Shown piece by piece: positions 15,666-18,530 of a stretch of DNA of 18,530 nt. Origin of the DNA: Moraxellaceae bacterium UBA2477 (GTDB lineage Bacteria > Pseudomonadota > Gammaproteobacteria > Pseudomonadales > Moraxellaceae); contig DDPD01000058.1 in NCBI GenBank assembly GCA_002342025.1, positions 12,149-30,678 on the forward strand, read 5' to 3'. The position numbers and the translations under genes are program-made. Every line of letters begins with the position of its first letter. Position 1 is the stretch's first letter. A model generated the notes under the pieces. It was not told the DNA's origin and searched no databases. It worked only from the letters and a program-made list of their open reading frames with translations.

Positions 15666-16670
15666 TCAACGCCCGTGTTGTTGCAACCAGGCAGACGGCG
15701 GCATGCCGAACCAGCGGTGAAACGCGCGCCGGAATGCCGTCACATCCTGATAGCCCAGCGCCAGTGCAACCGATTCCACGGTATGCCGTGGCGACATCAA
15801 ATGCGCAGCCGCTTGGCGTGACAGCTCGGCATCCAACAAGGCCTGATAATGGCTGCCCTCAGCCTTCAGATAGCGCATCAGCGTACGCGCCGACAGGCCG
15901 TGATGCTCGGCCATGCTGGCCAGACTCCAGAGCTGGCCCGGATGTTGTTGCAAAAGCCGCGTGATGCGCAGGCTCCAGCTGCCCTCCTCGCGTTGGCTCT
16001 GTTCAAGCTGCTCACACTGACGCAAAGCTTGTTCATAGATAGCGCGGTCGTGAAAGGGGTTGGGCTGCGCCAGTAGCTGCATCGGTACCAAAATCACGGT
16101 GTCTTCGGCTGCGAAGCTGTAGGGGCTATTGAAATAGCCGGCATATGCCTCGGCATGCGCCGGTGCCGGGTAGCTGAAGCGGATCACCGCCTCACGCAAA
16201 CGACGACCGATCACCAGCTCGATGCCCCGCTGCACCGTCACCGCCATGGCTTCCAGACAGAACAGCCCAACCTCGTCCATGGGTAGCTGCAGCTCCAGAC
16301 GAATGGCCATATCTTCGCCGCTAAAGGCGCGGCTGATCTGAACTCCGGGAATGCGCAAGGCGTGATAGCGCTCCAGTGCGGCCCAGGCATCCAGCAAGGT
16401 TTCCGAGGCCGACAACAAGGCACCCAGAGGGCCATGCGCCGCAACCGGCATGCGCGATGCCATGTCCAGCGCAAAATCGGCGCGGCCAGACAGCGCAATG
16501 GCATTCCGTAGAATGCGCACCTGCTCAGATTGGCTAATCATATAATCAAGCACACCCAAGTCCGCGGGTGTCAGCGCCGTGCCGGCGAGCAATCGCTCCT
16601 GCCCAGCAAGATCCAGGCGCAGAGCGCGCGCCAGCAGGCGAACATAGGTGGCGGGGTACTTCACAGGCAT
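15666..16670 (-). CDS. AraC-family transcriptional regulator with Arabinose_bd-type N-terminal domain
   Basis: The 334-residue product has an N-terminal ligand-sensing region of the Arabinose_bd type (about 15-200; PATYVRLLARALRLD at the start) as in OruR/ArgR-like regulators. A C-terminal double helix-turn-helix (about 240-330) shows WSLASMAEHHGLSARTLMRY and SVALALGYQDVTAFRRAFHR, the AraC signature. ATG at 16670 is preferred; TTG at 16700 lacks a ribosome site. It is divergent from the MaoC-like and thiolase genes, with 158 bases between the starts, which suggests that it controls them in response to a lipid-related ligand; that is inference from arrangement. From memory, P. aeruginosa PA4785-PA4787 also pairs a thiolase with an AraC-type gene. 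Confidence 0.9.
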   Translation of the reverse strand: MPVKYPATYVRLLARALRLDLAGQERLLAGTALTPADLGVLDYMISQSEQVRILRNAIALSGRADFALDMASRMPVAAHGPLGALLSASETLLDAWAALERYHALRIPGVQISRAFSGEDMAIRLELQLPMDEVGLFCLEAMAVTVQRGIELVIGRRLREAVIRFSYPAPAHAEAYAGYFNSPYSFAAEDTVILVPMQLLAQPNPFHDRAIYEQALRQCEQLEQSQREEGSWSLRITRLLQQHPGQLWSLASMAEHHGLSARTLMRYLKAEGSHYQALLDAELSRQAAAHLMSPRHTVESVALALGYQDVTAFRRAFHRWFGMPPSAWLQQHGR

Positions 16671-16828
16671 GGCTCCAAAAGCAACGATTCCGCAGGGCAA
16701 AACAGCATCGCACCATAGCGCAGGGCTCTGTCACTTTCTACATGCCAGATGTCGTCATTCACGCTTTCCGGCCACGACGCAGAGGCGGCAAGATGCCATC
16801 ACGCCATTAATCTGTCTGGAGCCCGGTC
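16671..16828. promoter_or_regulatory. Divergent control region between AraC-type and MaoC-like genes
   Basis: The 158-base gap must hold promoters for both directions, but I see no clear sigma-70 pair. An 8-base direct repeat, CGCAGGGC, occurs at 16691-16698 and 16719-16726, 28 bases apart; direct repeats are the usual form of AraC-type sites, though the usual spacing is near 21. A second, smaller repetition, GCCAT, lies at about 16795-16806. Evidence for a binding site is weak. Confidence 0.3.
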
Positions 16829-17722
16829 ATGACCACGAGTACCACCACGCGCATTCCCACGACATTGCTGCGCCAGCAACTGCCAAACATCACCGCCATG
16901 CTCAAGGGCGCCGTGATGTCGTATTTGCCACTGGGCAATCGCCAGCGCGGCGAATGGCTGACTCAGCAGCGACCCGCGCCTACACCGGCCTTGCTGCAGG
17001 CTTACAGCCAATGGTCACGCGCCGATGCCGCGCGCTATCCGACCAGCATTCCGCCACACCTCGCCAGCAGCCAGCTTGGCCTTGGCCTGATTGCGCGACT
17101 CACGGCGCAATCGCCCTACCCCATGCTCAGCGTGCTTAACCAGGGCGTGCGCCTGCGCATCAACCAGGCCTTGCCGCAAGGTGAGGCGCTGACGCTGCGC
17201 GGCCGTCTTGTCGATGCCAGTGATGATGGCTTTCGGGCGCGCGTACACAGCCATGTCGAAATCGGTACCGCCAGCCAGCCAAACGCCCTGGAAATTGACG
17301 CCTATGCGGCCGTGGTACTGCGCAAGCGCCCCGCCAGTGTTGACGCAGAACGCACCGAGCCTGACTTTGAAACCGTCGGGCATTGGCAGGCCGGCGCTGA
17401 CGAAGGCGTTAAGTTCTTTTTGCTCACCGGCGACTTCAACCCCATCCATACGCTGCCCGTGATGGCACGTCGCTCGCGTTTCGGCGGCTGCATCATGCAT
17501 GGCTATGGGGCTTTCGCTCAGGTCTTCGAGGCCATTCAAAACAGCGGCCAAACCATTGCCGACATCGAGGTTCGCTTCATCAAACCACTGCCGCTGCCGA
17601 GTCCGCCACTGCTGATCCAAGTCGCTGCCACGGCGGATGCCGAGGGTCGTCATGCCCTGCGCCTGACCGATGTCACCGGCAATCTGTATCAGGTCGGCAG
17701 CTTTCTGCCGGAGGCACGGTGA
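16829..17722 (+). CDS. MaoC-like enoyl-CoA/ACP hydratase (dehydratase)
   Basis: MaoC-like hotdog enzymes hydrate trans-2-enoyl thioesters to (R)-3-hydroxyacyl thioesters or do the reverse. The 297-residue product suits a double-hotdog arrangement: a non-catalytic N-terminal half (about 30-165) and a catalytic C-terminal half with the hydratase-2 motif LTGDFNPIH, giving D202 and H207, followed by ARRSRFGGCIMHGYG. Start ATG 16829 has GGAG 7 bases upstream. It is divergent from the AraC-type gene and overlaps the thiolase homologue start (GTGA at 17719-17722), so they are probably translationally coupled. Together they could act in synthesis or breakdown of 3-oxo/3-hydroxyacyl chains. The stereochemistry is that of the family; the acyl substrate is unknown. 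Confidence 0.88.
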   Translation: MTTSTTTRIPTTLLRQQLPNITAMLKGAVMSYLPLGNRQRGEWLTQQRPAPTPALLQAYSQWSRADAARYPTSIPPHLASSQLGLGLIARLTAQSPYPMLSVLNQGVRLRINQALPQGEALTLRGRLVDASDDGFRARVHSHVEIGTASQPNALEIDAYAAVVLRKRPASVDAERTEPDFETVGHWQAGADEGVKFFLLTGDFNPIHTLPVMARRSRFGGCIMHGYGAFAQVFEAIQNSGQTIADIEVRFIKPLPLPSPPLLIQVAATADAEGRHALRLTDVTGNLYQVGSFLPEAR

Positions 17723-18530
17723 GCCTCATGAAAACGACACTGACTGCTGTGCCCGAACATCGCCTTCCGGTCATCCTCGCCGGTGCGCGCACGCCCTTCC
17801 TCGACAGCGCCGGCCTCTATGCCGAGCTGATGAGCTACGAACTCGGCGCACATGCCCTGCGCGGCCTGCTCGATCGCGCCGGCGTCGATCCCGCGACCAT
17901 CGAACTGGTCATCATGGGCACCGTGCTGCATGAAGTGGAAACCACCAATGTCGCCCGTGAAGCCATGCTCGCCGCCGGCATGCCCAGCCGCATCCCGGCC
18001 TATACCGTGGCCATGGCCGGCATCTCGCCAAATGTTGGCGTGATGAATCTGTGCGACCAGATTGCGCTGGGCCGGCTTGATCTGGGCATCGCTGCCGGCA
18101 CTGAAAACTTCTCAGATGTGCCCGTGCGGCTGTCGCAGAACATTCGCCGCAGTCTGATGAAGCTGCGTCAGCGCAAAGACACCGGTGCCCGCCTGAAAGT
18201 GCTGGGCGGCTTGCGGCCGGGCGATCTCAGACTCGATATCCCGACTGGCAGCGACTACACCACCGGCATGACCATGGGTGTCGCCTGCGAGGCCATGGTG
18301 CGAAAATTCGGTCTCGATCGCGCCGAGTGCGACCGCTACACCGCGCGCAGCCATGCCGGTGCGATTGCCGCCACGAAAAGCGGCCATTACGACGCCCAAA
18401 TCGTGCCGGTCACGATTGATGCTCGGCAGATCGCCAGCAGCGACAACACACCTCGTGCCGATGCCAACGAAGCCAAGCTGGCTTTGCTGCCACCGGTGTT
18501 TGACCGCCAGCACGGCATCATCACCGCCGG
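17719..18530 (+). CDS. Thiolase-family protein (FadI/HADHB-like) lacking the nucleophilic Cys; truncated by window end
   Basis: About 270 codons are present; the C-terminal part lies outside. The protein resembles the trifunctional beta subunit (HADHB/FadI): LAGARTPF near the start, ETTNVAREAMLAAG, then AYTVAMAGISPNVG, later AGTENFSDVPVRLSQNIRR, and FDRQHGIITAG at the edge. In HADHB the matching segment is TVTMACISANQA, so the nucleophilic Cys is Gly here (GGC at 18019-18021, residue 101 from GTG); the nearby Cys in MNLCDQ is eleven residues away and not equivalent. Thiolytic activity by the standard mechanism is therefore doubtful; the second catalytic Cys and His are not visible. The GTG at 17719 has GGAGG 4 bases upstream and overlaps the MaoC stop; ATG at 17728 in the same frame is an alternative. 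Confidence 0.88.
   Translation, partial: MSLMKTTLTAVPEHRLPVILAGARTPFLDSAGLYAELMSYELGAHALRGLLDRAGVDPATIELVIMGTVLHEVETTNVAREAMLAAGMPSRIPAYTVAMAGISPNVGVMNLCDQIALGRLDLGIAAGTENFSDVPVRLSQNIRRSLMKLRQRKDTGARLKVLGGLRPGDLRLDIPTGSDYTTGMTMGVACEAMVRKFGLDRAECDRYTARSHAGAIAATKSGHYDAQIVPVTIDARQIASSDNTPRADANEAKLALLPPVFDRQHGIITA

Noticed and set aside
15655..15670. GTTGA/TCAAC repeat between the hydrolase and AraC-type genes as a terminator
   Set aside because: Only five pairs, no T run on either strand, and it partly overlaps the AraC-type stop codon.

Overview
This window looks like a chromosomal housekeeping region of a gammaproteobacterium related to Pseudomonadales. The reasons are the cluster topA / lexA / fadBA with two small conserved genes behind topA (an arrangement I recall from Pseudomonas aeruginosa PA3007-PA3014), a LexA, ProRS and FadAB set of gammaproteobacterial type, and a short signal-less YkuD protein resembling Acinetobacter ElsL. 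This placement is inference from protein character and gene order. I see no IS element, phage gene, CRISPR array or clear sign of recent transfer.

Layout. (1) Positions 1-117 hold the 5' part of a tRNA-Val(UAC) gene on the minus strand behind a near-perfect sigma-70 promoter. (2) 183-4473 is a minus-strand operon: topA, a DUF6586-like gene, an 81-codon conserved gene, a YkuD-domain L,D-transpeptidase/carboxypeptidase-like gene and a 69-codon coupled gene. topA has its own strong promoter, whose -35 overlaps the stop codon of a small membrane-anchored gene (4470-4913). (3) That small gene diverges from lexA; the gap between them carries two tandem dyads that look like non-standard LexA operators. 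(4) gloA converges on lexA over a hairpin. (5) fadBA (fatty acid beta-oxidation complex) ends in a strong bidirectional terminator. (6) A Lon-family AAA+ protease and a hotdog thioesterase lie upstream on the minus strand, divergent from proS. (7) proS is followed by a lipoprotein alpha/beta hydrolase whose start codon directly abuts a long inverted repeat. (8) An AraC-type regulator diverges from a MaoC-like hydratase and a thiolase homologue that runs off the window.

Themes. Fatty-acid and CoA chemistry recurs (FadAB, thioesterase, MaoC hydratase, second thiolase, esterase), with DNA topology and SOS control (topA, lexA) and wall recycling or crosslinking (YkuD). The observations most worth following are: the altered LexA recognition helix matched by symmetric CTGA...TCAG operators; the thiolase homologue with glycine in place of the nucleophilic cysteine; the start-codon-occluding hairpin before the lipoprotein hydrolase; and the signal-less YkuD enzyme with its small coupled partner. 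There is no gene-free stretch longer than 300 bases.
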